Source: Setaria digitata
Taxonomy: Eukaryota > Nematoda > Chromadorea > Rhabditida > Setariidae
Reading direction: 5' to 3'
Assembly: GCA_003640385.1 (NCBI GenBank)
Contig: RCAB01000178.1
Coordinates: 51,750 to 115,749 of the forward strand
DNA: 64,000 nt
In this document: positions 13,401 to 27,600 of the stretch, piece after piece
How the letters are laid out: every line of letters starts with the position of its first letter
Position numbering within the stretch: position 1 is the first letter of the stretch
Notes under the pieces: generated by a model
Seen by the model: only the letters and a program-made list of their open reading frames with translations
The model's database searches: none
Told to the model about the DNA's origin: nothing
Made by a program: the position numbers and the translations under genes

Positions 13401-16400
13401 TAAGAAGTAAGACCCCAAGCCCTCCGTCGGTAGTGTTATTTGATTCAGCAAAATGAATTCTTTGTGAAAGTAACGTTAACAAACCTACCGATAGATTCAT
13501 CAGACCAAAAAGTTAAAACCTACACTACCATATAGCTGAATTATTGGTGGACAAGTTTATCAATGAAACAAATTTATTTTTTGTCATTACCGTTATTAAC
13601 AGAATATTCCCTTTTCCAGTAATAAAAAACGAGAAGCTATTTAAATAAAATATCAGTAAAAAAAACCATACTGTCTGGATTGCATAATTTTAACAGGGCC
13701 TGTAACAGTTCCCTTTCGGTGGCTATTGTTTGATGAATCCACGCAAGCATATCACTGATATATCTGAAGTAATTAAAGTTTCTACAGAAAAGTAAGAATA
13801 TGAAGAAATTGAGTTCTAATTAATCAATTCCGAAGTAGGGACCTAATTTCTTCATGAAAAAAGAAATTTTATAACAAATAATCCATATTAGCGTAATGTA
13901 ATCACCCAATTACAAACTAGAAACTTACCGCAGAGGATCATGCGACAACAATTCAATTGGCTTCGGAGTACCTCCAGCACCTGTAGAACTGGCAGTATGC
14001 TTTCACAATTAGAGGAATCATATACGAAATGAAATCGAAATCTAATACTTCACGTTCTGCTTTAAAATAATGCCAAAACATTATTGCATTTCGAGAGTGC
14101 AGAACTTAAAGAAAACTGAACTATGGATATTGCATATTATAAAAATTTATCTAAACAGGAGTTCCCTGACATAAGCCTTTCTGAATTCACTATTCTTTAG
14201 AATCTATATGTTTCATATTTAGCAATAAAGTATTGGTCACATGTACAATGCGGTCAAAAGACTTGAACAGGCTAGCATAACAGTCGAATGTAAAAAATAT
14301 TCCAAAAGTGTAGCATACCTCCTCGTGTTAATGCATCGATATATGCTCGAACTACATGATTTCTTCTCGCTGTAGTGTATTCATCTAAAGCATATTTGAA
14401 AAGAACTTCACGGTCTTGAAGCGCTGCGATAGACTGCACTAACACACCTTTCAGTTCTAAGAATTCCACATTAAGCAATCGACACTCCCCTAAATGTGAA
14501 TGAGTTATGATATGAGTAATTAAGTGAAATTGCAAGAAGCAATTCTATGATTCTGAGGAGTATTTAATATCAAACAGAAACTAGAAAATAGAACGAAAAT
14601 TCCTCAATTATTTAAAAAAAAATCGTGAACTCCACTATGACTGACAAAAATCAATAGAAAAATTGAAAAGTGGATTTCTACATTAAGGGCTTACTTCGTG
14701 GATGAATTACAAGTCATTTTTAACTCTAAAAATCGCAATTTTTTCCTCACTAGAATTTCTTCACCAAATAACGCATTTTTACTTCGGAATAAAGTTTCTA
14801 GAAAGAATATCCAGTTCCCCCAAATTCCGCTAAATTATCATTGATAATACATTTTAATATCATATCAAAGTTAAATTCTGAGTGAAGTTCAAGATTACAA
14901 AGAAATGAAACATTAACACAAAACCATACGCTGAACGGAACGATATAGTACTTCATATGCCTCCTCTAATTTACTTGCCATTTCTTCCATTATTTCTAAT
15001 CTAAAACTGGAAACTATTAAGACTTACATTTTTCTGTTAATTCTACCAATCTTTGCGGCGAGCTGTTTTGCTCTTCACAATATATGAAAAAAGAGGACAA
15101 AGATTAATTAAAAAGAAAAATTACGCTGCAAGATGCTCTCCGGAAGACCGAAGAAGCTGTTTACTGTCATTGTGGATATGTTTCACACGTTGCAAGGCCG
15201 CAAAAAATTTCACATCAATCGTGCCATCTGAATAGTAAAGTTCCTGGCTTTGATATATAGAAAATTCCGTAAATTATAAATTACGGAAATTATCGAAGTG
15301 TCTCGTATAATAAAATAATACCGAAGTGAGAAGGACTAAAAGAAGCAAAACTGTATTCAGAAAATTACAGTGTCATAAGAATATTTTTAGGAAATAGATA
15401 AAAAAAAAAAATTCACCAATATCGGAAGCTTTCAAAGCAGCTTCCTCTTCCGGTGTTAAAGAATAACGGCTTAAGAAATCGTCAATTGCTACCTGTTTAT
15501 TTTCAAGCGTTCTTCTGCAAAAATCTATTGACAAGAATTTATAAATACTAAGCTGGTAATCCATATTATTCGAAAAGAAATTAATAACAGGGTTCAAATT
15601 AACTACTGATTTACCTTCCATAAAAGAGAATATTTCCACAGCTTATATGTTTTATATAAGATTATTCTGCATCTATTATTTCTATGTGACGATCACAACA
15701 TTCAAAGTTAAATCCACTTATATTATGCAGAACTGGTGAATGGAATGGTGACCCTTCAACAATACATACCTGAATATTCCAGTTACATGAAACCCAAGCT
15801 GTGGAAATATTTTTTTTCTGGAAAAATATAAGAGCTCAAGCAAATTTCCGTCAGAGTCTAACAAGCGTCTCTCACTGAATACTTACTTTTCACTCTGCAA
15901 TGCATCAGTCCTTGCTAATAAGTCCTGTGTCTTTGCTTTATTTGATTGTATTTTATTTGCCATATCCTGACAGATATTATTCAGCTGTCTGACCTTCGCT
16001 GCGAAATCTTGCACTCGATCATTTACCTGCAGCAATTTTAACTCTTAATTGCTACTAATGAACTGCACAGATGCATCTAAAACCAGCAGACCAAACCAAA
16101 TTATCAAAAAGAAATTTTAAGGTTCTTCAAAATATCATGCATTCTTTCTTCTTCTTGAGCTACTGCTATTTTTACGAAGATTTCCCATCACCTTCCTCTT
16201 ATCACTATAATTATCAAAAAATTAGTGATAATAAAATATGCAGAACAATTACTATTAACAGATTGATTGAATGACATAAAGAATGAAAATATGGAACTAC
16301 CTGTCCAAAAGCTTCTACGTAATCTCGATTTGCTTTAATTTTCCGTTCCTCTAACTCGTACATTAATCTTCGTTCCACATGAATATCAATTTCGCCCACC

Positions 16401-16809
16401 ATTGGTGCAACATATTCTATCATTTTCAAAAAATCCTGCAGAAAATTATAAATGAACTATTATTCAAATATTTGGCTGCAGTGAGAAAGAGTACAATAAC
16501 TTGTTTGTCATTCTAACTAAACTTCTCTTTTCTGACATTCACCGAAGTTCTCAAGAAACAAACTTGCGCGAACTGCACCCCTATAATAGAGGTTGACAAA
16601 ACAGAGGATTAAGAGGAGAAAGTTCCTCAGCAGTCTCAAAATTTAACTTAAACGACCAAGCTATACTGACTGGATATATTCCGTACAAAAAAAAGGAATA
16701 CCTGATCGGTGTGTAATTTCTGCGAAACCAGCGATTCAATTTTTTTCTTGATTGGATTTGAGGAATCGCTACTACTGGTTCGCTTAGCATTTATTCCATG
16801 AACTGACAT
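10408..16809 (-). CDS. cogc-6: conserved oligomeric Golgi complex subunit 6
   Basis: COG6 is a lobe-B subunit of the COG tether that captures retrograde vesicles at the Golgi. Exons: 16809-16702, 16435-16301, 16026-15887, 15514-15417, 15227-15125, 15000-14930, 14489-14319, 13980-13929, 13763-13672, 13374-13310, 13149-13058, 12626-12512, 12414-12283, 12053-11883, 11567-11460, 11187-11054, 10953-10836, 10524-10408; about 673 aa against 657 in human. All phases fit. Diagnostic segments: [57 protein letters not shown]. The N-terminal half is predicted coiled coil, as in the family. The protein should end near VEQIENALKL, as in human, but the last exon stays open for 29 more codons with a hydrophobic run; this 3' end is uncertain (a GTAAAT donor overlaps the last codon). 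Confidence 0.93.
15265..15288. repeat. short inverted repeat in a COG6 intron
   Basis: TTCCGTAA and TTACGGAA face each other around an 8-base AT spacer, forming a potential hairpin. It lies in the intron between exons 4 and 5 and overlaps no splice site. Confidence 0.6.
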
Positions 16810-18686
16810 TTCTTCTTGACAATGCAACTATTACTCCGAGAATAATTCAAGCTATCCAGAACAAATTATCAAGCGATCAACCATCAAGTACAAATCTAAA
16901 GCAGTTTTTTAATATTGCCAATCAGAATTAACCATTTAACAACCTAGTCCACTTTATGACTGCTTATCGATACCAGAAGACCAACTTGTTAGCAATATTT
17001 AGAAATTTCTTAACAAAACGTCTAACACCTCATCCGAATGGATAGATCTTGAACACACTTCAGTGTCTCTATATTAGGGAAATGATCAGTTTCATAACGA
17101 CTCCCATAGCTTACTCAATCGCTCTAGACCAGCACTTCCGTGACCGCATCATTTTTTCTCTTGTTTCTTCCGAAAACAGTTTATCTATCTCTCAAGCGGA
17201 CTACCACTTCACGCTATGCACGTGTCACGTGTGGCAGTTGAACCTATTTAATACATGACTTTCTTGCAAGGATATTTCATAACTTACCGAATTTCAAATC
17301 GATCTAAAGTCAGATATCATTTCCTATTTCGAAGGAAGCAGCACTAGTTAGGAACAGATATAGGGCTAATTGGATATCTGACACAGATTAATAAAGCTAT
17401 AAGCGCATTCTTGATTTCTCGGCATGAATGATGAGAGCAGAGTTGAAAAACCGTCAATTTTGAAGTTCCCTTCCAGTCTCCTTCAATTCTTCAGGATTTC
17501 TCAAGCATCTGACAGGATCTTTCCTTCACAACTATTCAAAAAATGCAGAAGCATCTGTAAAAACCAGGGAAATTGTGTTTCAGTATCGTGGTTCGCTGTG
17601 ACTTTTCTTCATTCGAAAAAAGCCACGTTTACATTCCACGCTATGTGCTATGTCGGCGGTGTGAAAGACAAACAGAAATTTTTTCTCAAGAACGATTTTA
17701 GTCAATGATTTAAGAAAAAGACACTTCTCACATCCATTATTGTGAAAATGTATTAGTTTTCCTTAGAGGTTCAGTGCTAAATGTATCCTCCAGCAAAAGT
17801 ATCGTCTTTGCATCCACTGGTTGTAGAAAAAAGTGTACGCTAACACGGAGAAAAAAAGTATTGTAACTAATACACATGTAACACAAATACATGGAAGGTC
17901 AGAAATACACTCCTACGAAATATTTACGAAGTAGTTCCTTCCCGAAGAGGAATCTTTAGTGCAATGTGATCATAATGTTTCCACTGATTCGTAGCCATCT
18001 TGGTCGAGCAATATAATGGTAGCGAAATTTATGTATCGCCCAAATAAAAAAAGTAAAAAAAAAAAGAAAAGATGCGGACATCAGAAATGGAAAGTCAAAG
18101 ATCTGATAAAGAACGAGTTAAAAAAAGAGCGTAACAATGTGCGTGCACGGAATGATTTAAACATATATCATATACAAATGTTTACAAAAATTACAAACCA
18201 TAGCATCCAGAAAGTCCCAGGAAAGAATTACTACATGAGCATATTAAATTCAACATTAGAGAAATACAGCATGCTGAACAGTCGTACAAGCATAGCAAGA
18301 TACAAACTATAGAATGTGTTCATGCAATACTTCTAGTTTTTAAAAACTGCACACCATTGTAGCTGATCCAAAATATGGTTAAAAAACAGAACTAGGATTC
18401 CTTTTATCAAGAGGAAGTTGTTAGTCGAGACTTTGAAATTTTTTGGAGTTGAAAGTTGAGATACAAGATAAAAGTAAACAAAAAGTAAATAATAAAAATC
18501 AAATATCTTCAGTGTTTTGGAATTCAAAAAAATAATGGATCTTTAGCTGTTCACTTAAATTTCAATTCCAGTTTCTTTGCTCCATGTGTAAAAACTTAGA
18601 AAATGAACAAGATACTGCTGTAGTTCGGTTTAAGAAGAATAAGAAAAACAACAATCGAAAATACAATTAGACGAGACAACTGGCTT
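16810..18686. other. GPCPD1 to COG6 intergenic stretch, likely COG6 promoter
   Basis: About 1.9 kb between the GPCPD1 stop codon and the COG6 start. It contains a double CACGTG element listed separately. Plus-strand open frames of 94-98 codons near 17424 and 18016 have no recognisable similarity, no splice support and, in the second case, are driven by AAA-rich sequence. Confidence 0.55.
17219..17235. promoter_or_regulatory. paired CACGTG E-box
   Basis: GCACGTGTCACGTGTGG has two overlapping-spaced CACGTG palindromes, about 410 bases upstream of the COG6 start codon. CACGTG is the core of sites for bHLH factors of the HLH-30/TFEB and MXL type. Its function here is inference from motif and position. 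Confidence 0.35.
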
Positions 18687-21600
18687 CTAAGAATAAGAAG
18701 TAGAATGCAAACAATTATTTGCCGTAAAGCAGTGTTCGCCATGCATCCCATTACTATTCATATTAACTTGCATATCTTCCAGTGCGGTTGACCTAAAAAT
18801 AAATTTTAGTCACAAAGACAAAGCCTCCCACTTTTATCTCTTAAAAATCGAAATTTAACCAATTTTAAATTTAAATATTATCATCACAGAACCGTAAATT
18901 AAGGAGAAACAGATAAGATAGCCAGCATGCAAGAGTCGGGTCACATTAAAGTACCAATTCATTTCTTCCTTTTGGATGAGAAAGGTGATATCCTGGGCTC
19001 GTCCATCTACAGTGTTACATTTATTATTAAAATAACAATGGAAATGTCTGGTAATTCAACGAAATATACATTACAGTGTTGTACGAACTAAGTCCAGAAA
19101 TTTATCGCAATGATTCTGGAAATAGCTCCAACACCGTGAGGCCCATATCAAGCCTTAATATTTTTCACGATTTATTGACATTCAATCATTCCACCATTCG
19201 GGTTACTTAGTCAAGCAAAACAAAATGAATACATCAAAATATTTTTTAAAGTGTTTACAGATTCCGAAAAACATATCCTTCCTGCACCAGCACTGCCTTG
19301 TTTGTCCTTTAATGTCAGTTTTTTTTTTTTTTTTTTGCTAAATGTGCAAGATTTTTGAGTTCATAAATCACGAATGTAGCCATAACCTAAGACGGCATGG
19401 ATATAAACAGGCATAATTAACAACAATTTCCATCTTGTCTTTCATTTTTCGTGTTGATGAATTTGCGTAATAAATGCGCAATTATATCGAGTCTTGACTG
19501 AAAAAAAGTAATGCTTAGGAAAAAAGCATACAATCTTCTAGAAGAGAGAGAAGCTTGTGGTCGATGCAAGCAAAATGAATTGTTCGGCGAAATAGTAGAC
19601 CCTGAGGAATGCGAATTTTCCGATATAGTAGGAGACGGTGGACCCTCGTCAAGTGAAACAGTTCGAGATGCGGTTGGTGAATTACTTTGTCGGAATAAAG
19701 ATGCTTTAGCTTCACGTTCTACTAGAAAAACATTTCTTCTTGCCTCGATCTCACCAATCCTAAATATAAACGTAGAGTCAAGAATCCACAATTTTTAACA
19801 TTAAATACAAAAACCAATAATAAATAAATAATCTGAATATATTATGAGAAGTCAAAAACACTGCATAGTTCACTTAAAAACTTCCAAATCCAACTTATGT
19901 GATTTATAAAATGATTGACAAACCTATCGTAAATGAGACCATCGACGCGGAGCTCTTTTTTGAAGTAATCGATGTTTTCCTTATTATCAAGATCATCACC
20001 CCAAACGAATGATATTAAACCGAATTTTCGTGCACGTTGTATGGGTGACGGGTCTCTTAACAGATCTTCAGTGTGAAAATTTACACCCTGAAAAATTAAA
20101 AAAAAAAAAAAAAAACTTTACAAATGAACATTACACAAAGGAAGTTAAAGAACTCTATAAAAGTATATAAAACATGCACTCTTCTTTTCTAAAAATTCCA
20201 AAAAACCCAAGAATACCCCAATACATGGATAAAATGAAAGTGATAATGAGAAAAACCGAATTTATAATGTAGACTTGACTATTTCGTAAAAAGAACCTAG
20301 GAAAAGGGGCTAAAGATTTTCGTTGCTAAAGATGAGAGGACACTACCGACTTACCAGAATGTCGATACAAGCAGCGAAATTAAGCGCAGCATTAGAAGTT
20401 GATGATCGCAAGTCAACAAATGGTTCATAACGCGTAGTGACACCAACGCAAAGAAACAACACAGGATATAAATGCTGCTTTGCTGCCAATCTAAAATAAA
20501 TATTTAGCTAAAGAATACGACCGAAAATGGCAATACTAGCAACCATTTCATTTATGTTATGCACAGTTTAAAAGACCTCACTCCAATCTTTATTTTGCTA
20601 CATATCCACAACAATAAAAACCCATGCAGTTTAGGAAAAGGAAAAACAGAGAATTCCATATATTATGAGCTGGAGAAGGTTGTCTACTTTGAATATCTTA
20701 GACAGAGTTCAGTAACTGCTTAAAGAGATGCAGATGCAAATCCTAAAAAAACCTATTTGTCATTCATATTACCTATCAATGACAAATAAATATCTTTCAT
20801 ACGTCCTTTAAAAAGGAATTATTCTGACAATAAAATAATTGTGTATCGAACTTACACAAGCTGAAAGCTAAAATGGGAATAGATTTTCCAAAGTCTAAAA
20901 CTTACATGGCACAGCAATCAGGATCGAATGAAGAGAAAACGATGCGACGATCACCAGCGTTGTTCAAAACGTCATTGAGAATAATATCAATGTAGTCATT
21001 GCGTTCGAAATAATTTTCACATTCATGTAACCCATTCTGAAAAAAAAAGACAAGAAAATTTTATTAATACCATACTTTAAGTTCGTCAGAAATATTCATA
21101 TAATGATGTGCCACATACAGTAAAAAGAGCTCAGTGCTATCGTAAATCAAATGGGCAACTGGGTGAAATATCTTCATCAGATATTTCAGATTCTCTCACC
21201 TATCATCTGTCAGTCCCTAGCCTTCCGACTAGACATTAATAAATGTTGGAAAGTATTATAAACTAAAAAACCTTTTGCATCATCGGATACTTTATTTCAA
21301 TATTGAAGCCAACAGACGAATCAACTTGGCGTAATGCATCGATTAACGTCGGAAACGGCAAACGCTCATCCTGCTCATCTGCTTCAGCACTCAACTTCGT
21401 ATAATTCTGCTTCGTCTGACTTTGATTCGCTTTATAATGCTCTAGCTACAAAGTACTTCTTAGTTTGAATATTTGAAATTTCAATCAATACTCCTTTACC
21501 ACTGAATTAGCACAGGAGAAAAGAACAACATTTACTTTATGCACTGCATATGTGTTCTCATAAAATAAATCCTATATTCAAATGAATTGTAATGAGATGA

Positions 21601-24600
21601 GAAACTTTAAAGGCAACAGGATGAATGTATCCAATATGTTTCGATTAAATGGGCAGAGAAGCTAACGTACACGCAGCAACTGCAGTTGCTTCAATCTTAA
21701 ATCTTTCACAGCGATTTCATGGTAATCATTCGCAGCCTCAGGTGGCTGTGCCTCCAGACGAGGTGTCCGACGTTTTGCTACTGTAACCAGAACATGGAAA
21801 TCATGGAATATAACGGGTACCTATAAAATTTATCATCTTTTATACCTGATGCACAATTTTCCGTGAAGTCATAACTGACCTAAAACAAAATAACCAATTA
21901 TCACAAACTAAGTTTCAAAATCATATGTCTAAGTATAAATGAAGGAAATATTCTGAAGAATAATTATTGGAAAACATCAAAAAAATTTTTCAGACAATAT
22001 TCTATATTATATTACAAATTTACAAGAAGTCAATGGCACCATCTACTAACAAGTCTCAATAACGGTTTAAATAATCTAAAATCATAAGCTCTTTCTAAAT
22101 ATATCATATGTACAAAACATACTTTGTCTTTTGAAAGTTGAACATCGAATTCAACATAGTCCGCACCATGTTTTGCAGCAGTATTGAGTGAATGTATCGT
22201 ATTCTCGCGGCCTGCATTCATCCTAAAGAATTTACGGCGTCTTCAGCAGAAAAAACAAATCAGTGGTAGTCGCCCACCTACCCACCTGCACGAGTTCCAT
22301 ATTTCCTTTATTGCAGACTTCGATGACAGTCCTATTGGTTTCTCCCAACAAATATAGTTCCTAACTTCTTAAAGTTTATATAGAGTTTCCTAATGACTTT
22401 TTTACGAATTTGCTTAAGCAAATCATAGCTGAATCTTATTACGCACTTTGTGTACGAATTGCCCATTCCCCTGTGACCAACTTCGAGAGGTTGCCGTTTC
22501 TTCCAGTGCTTTGCATAAGAGATATCCATCTTTTGCAGTGAGCATGACGTTGAAAGCGGCCGAATGAATAAATATTCTACTGCAAATAGATGAATAAATC
22601 CTCCAATTTATCTCATTGAAAAAAAAAATGACTGAGAAAAAAAAAATTGCTAAGACAGTATATACCTTCATGTACCATCGTGCCAAAAGTCAGTTCTCTT
22701 TCAAGTGTATAGTCTTAGAGACTCCTACATCAAAACAGCCATTGTCTTTTTTTTTATATCGTTGGAGAAATCAGAATGACAGATTTCTAATCCAAGTATC
22801 AGAAAAGGTACGCAACAAGACTTGACACAGGAGTTTAGTTTTATAAGAGTGGAAAATGTATCATTCACAGACAAACAGTTACCATTAATTTGTCCAACTG
22901 GACGGTTGTTCATTAAAAGCGGTTCACCAGCAACACCAAATGTACCGTGAAATGATGAAGGCAGTGCGTACGCAATTGCAAAACGCTCCACGAGCGGCCC
23001 ATGTTCTTCGTCATAGGCAAATAATTCTATCCGGAAACCCTCAAACGTTTACGTCAAATCGAGAATACCAAAAACGACATGGCTAACGAGGTACTGACAA
23101 AAAACCGATCTCGTACAGAAACGATTCGGTTTCCCCGGAAATCCACGACTAACTGATATAATTACCAACTCAGATCCCATCCGTTAAATAGCAATGTTTT
23201 ATTACACAAAATTACTTTTATTTACTTTTACTTTTCTTTTCATTTACTTTTAAATCCATGCAACGGATTTCAAATAAACGACAGCAATTTCACATGTCAA
23301 ATGGCCCATCATCACATTTTAAGTTAACTATTAAATGACCACTCCCAATTAAATTGCTGCTATGCACTTCGGATAGCCATTCAGTGCGGACCCTCTTCCA
23401 GGAGGAGCGATATTTTTTCTTAATATTTAAGCAACAGATTTACATTATTATAAAAAAATAAAACTGTTTAGGATCCCTCCGCTGTAGGAAACAAACAAAC
23501 AACATGGATCAAAATTCTATACTTCCTATTAATTTGATTTTATCACGCACATTTGTTGAGGAAGCAATTCTAAACATAATTAGGCCTGTTATCTTTATCC
23601 ATCCTTATCACTCCCAGTTGGTAGTGATGCGGCTATAGAAATGACATGTGTTCTCCTATCAAGGCTTAAAAGTGCCTTAGGAAAATTCAAATGACCTTTA
23701 GTTAAATATGACTCCATCTTTTTAACCTTTCCAATCTGGATAATTTCCAAGGAAGAAAAAACACGAAGCTTATCTACCAGCTCATAATTAATATGTAATT
23801 AAATATTCGGCATATTCACTCTGCCTGTCTTTCCAGTGAAAAATCTTTGGAATGTAAATGTGCATAAGAATACGATTTCAAAAATAACAGTTTTTTCAAA
23901 AAAAAAAAAAAAAAAAAAACGTGATGCTAACAAGAAACTCCACCGCCACCGATCGCGTCCGGAATACAAAATAATCGCTGCCCACTTTAAAGCGATCACC
24001 GGATGGCGACTGTTCGCGGTAGTGTGGATCATCCGATGATAAAATCTGAAAATTAAAATTGCGGGTTGCGCACAACACAAATTTGATGGTTGTGCTTCAT
24101 TCATTGCTGATGACAGTGATAATCGTAGTGGTGATAGCAATAGTAGGTGTATCACTCTGGGTTCAGCTCCTCCATGACATCTGTAAGCTTTGATAACAAA
24201 GCTTATGATGGAAGAAGGTATGCGTGTGTGCTGTACAGAGACAACATTCGATATTGCTACGGTTCATTCCTTCCTCGATCCTCACAGTATCCTCTCATAC
24301 GACCATGGATGGACACAACCCATCACAGTGTATTATATCTGAATTTTTCCATACCATCCATCATGCTGCAGCAATCACATTACGGCAAAATCTGAAAGAG
24401 TGGCTTCCACTATGAATTCTACGCATGGTAACGGAACACTGAGAGGCTAAACAGACAAACTCCGTTAAGAGCACATCATTGAACGGCAGTGATGGAAGCA
24501 AATTAATCCTTTCCGCCACTGAACTGGGAAAAAGAAAGTTCGAGAGAATTATGTTAACTAGGTATTCCCTTTGAATCTTATCATCATATGACTTAAATCC

Positions 24601-27600
24601 ATCACTGCTGTTAAACTAACAGTTCTTCCTTTTCTCTAATCTGAGCAAAGAACAACTAGAACTGCAATACCCCCGAATGGAGTGGTGCTACCGTCGGCTA
24701 CGACCGAAAGCCCAATCGATCACTTTTTCTAAACAATTTTCGCTTTATGCCTTCCTTTCAATTTTGAACCTTTCCAACAACAAAGCAGCTACACCAGTCG
24801 ATTATCCATTTCTGTAGGATTTCTCACCCACGCACAAACAGGTGAAACGGAATTTTTCTACAAATTCGACGGATTCAAACTATCAAAAAAAAAATATCCG
24901 AAGATTGCAGAGTTCTTTTTTCATAGAATCCAAAATGGGCTTCCGGACTGACTCGTTTTTTTTCTCATATATGCCACTCTCTTTAAGAAACTAACTTATT
25001 AATGGGATAAAAAAGAGATTAGCTGAGTAAAATAAACTGAGTATTAGAGAACATAAAGATTGCACATCGTTTAAATCTGACCTTAAAGTAAAAAAACAAG
25101 GCCTCTGAAATTGGAACAGAAGATAATCCTTAGTACTCAATAAACTGAAGATTATTCAAACTATCAAAGGAATCACAGCTCCTACCAAAAGCCAACAACT
25201 TAATTTCGAATCTTACGAGTCGCCTTAAGGTATTGTTTCGTTATCTCTAGTGTGTATAACCCAAAATCTTTCAAATAAGATTCAGCTTCAAAGAACACTT
25301 GCTCAGACAAAGCTTGAAAAACCCGATGGTGAGTGAATTACCTGAGTACAGAAACCTGATCTGAAATATGAAAACTGAATTTCCTTTGACGACTCATAAT
25401 TTTTGTTTCAGGCGAATATTTAAATAATTTCATATTTAAGTAAATATTCGCTAAATATCCCACGCATGAAATTTTATGGAAATCAATTCAACAAGCTAAA
25501 TTTGATAAGAATAAGGTCAAAGAACAAGTTGAGGCTTTTGGCAGGAAACAATATTTACTAATTTAAAGTTGTCTGGCAAAAATCATCAGATCGAAACAGA
25601 GGAAACTCAACGAATACAACACCCTATACTGTTTGGATATACAGAACCCTAGATATTGTGCAAAATGGAATCCTTAGTCCATCAGTTCGCATTTTCAAGC
25701 CACGTGTTTCACTACAAATCTCTGCAAAAGTGTCTTTCTTTCTTTTTCTTTCACTTTAAAAATACCATTCAAAATACATTGTTCCGTAACGACTAAATTA
25801 CGAATAAATACGAAGATTCGGGACTTCTACAATATCAAGTAAAGAAAGACTACGTAGCATTTGCGCCACTTCCTAGTGCGGACATATCTGTGTCAGTTGT
25901 GTCGACCTAGCCATCACGAATTTAGTAAAGTAAAAAATTCCAGGGATATCCGGTTATTCAATGCAGCGCTTCTACGATGCACGCCGGATAGAAATGTATG
26001 GATGCCTTTCTGAAAAAAAAATTACGATGTTGGGTATCAAATCATTCCACTGACTGATCCCTTCAGGCACTCGATATATCAGATCGATTGGTCAGGTCAG
26101 CATTCAGTCCGCAATCTCTTGCTTGTTTGAATTTTCAGGAATACAAATGCCATCCACCACTTCTCGCCGTAATCAAGTGTGTTTATATCGGATTTCGTAT
26201 AACACAAGAAACATAGACTGATGGGTTTTGCGTCAAGTTTCAACAGTGAAACTTCATAAGGGATCAAGAAACATCCTGACATAAGTGTATCATGGCATGT
26301 AAGCGTGCGTGGCGCAAATGCATGCTAGTTCAGGTAAAGTTGAACTTCAGTAAATAAAATAAATAAAGTTCCCTAAAACAACCATACATGCTAAGAGAGC
26401 CTATCAAGTATCGATTTCAGGAATTCTAAAGGTAAGGACTGATCTAATTTACATATCCAATAAAAAAAAAAAAAACCCTTATGCTATTTCATTTCCTTAT
26501 TAGCCTCGTTCCTGTTATATTTATCAGAAAAAGAAAATATACAAGCGCATCTACACAAAAAATGAGTGATTTAAAAAAAAAGTGTAAAAATAAAATATCT
26601 TACAGCAATATGTGCCACTGAATATGACGGTATTACGGGTTGCATGAAATCCTGACTCTCTTCATTATCATCGTCATCCACACTGCCAGCCTATATAAAA
26701 CGAAAATTACCACATTTAGAAGAATTTGCCTATATTACCACAAACTTACTTATACATTTCCAAGTTTACGACACGATACAACACATTCATGCATTAAAAT
26801 ACTACATTGTTATACAGTGCACTGACATTTACAACTGTGCGAAGATATCATGGGTTTCTAGTTAAAAAGAAAACAATTTAGACTATTACTAAGAAAAAAT
26901 TGATTTGATATTCTAACTGAGAGTGGGATAGAGTGGGATCACCCCTTATAACCTGGAAGTGCAAGGCTGGTGTGGATTAAAAATTATTTAGGAACAATAA
27001 AGGAAGACATTTAAAGTAGCAATTTTTCTATGGAAGTCACCATTTAGAAATTTTTCGTGAGATTAGACATGCTTTAGGGTAGTGCCAAGACTGTTTTAGT
27101 AAATCCACATTAAGGATCGAATTAAAAAGTTTTTCACATTCTGAGGTAAGAAAAAGACGGGATTTTGTCCTATATGAAGTGGTAATAATACAATGTGCAA
27201 CATTTAAAAGAACGATAACTATTCCACTTATCAGATGATTTGAGGAGGATGTATGAATTTCACCTAAGTATTTATTTTTTCATCCCCTCAACAATAAATA
27301 CAAATAGAGCGTTATATCATATGGCTAGAAGATTTTAAACTCTATTCCGTTAACTTAACGCTACCTAGCTACGAACCTTGCTAAATCATATTCTATCACG
27401 GATAAACACTACACTAATTATAGTTGAAAACAAGTCTTATAAAAACTTGCTTCACTAATTTTACATCACAAGACAACATGAGTAACAATTTCAAAAAGGC
27501 CTACAGCGTATGACCAAGCTCGCCAAGAAGCACACCCTTTCATTTCATAAGTGAACATCTAAACTTTGAGAAAAATTAAAAAATTTTTAACTTTTAGCCA

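Noticed and set aside
15761..15830. Possible extra COG6 exon between acceptor and donor-like sites
   Set aside because: Exons 16026-15887 and 15514-15417 join directly in phase and match the COG6 alignment without it.
17424..18312. Two plus-strand frames of 94 and 98 codons
   Set aside because: No recognisable similarity; the second is driven by AAA-rich simple sequence; they lie opposite a probable promoter or 3' UTR.
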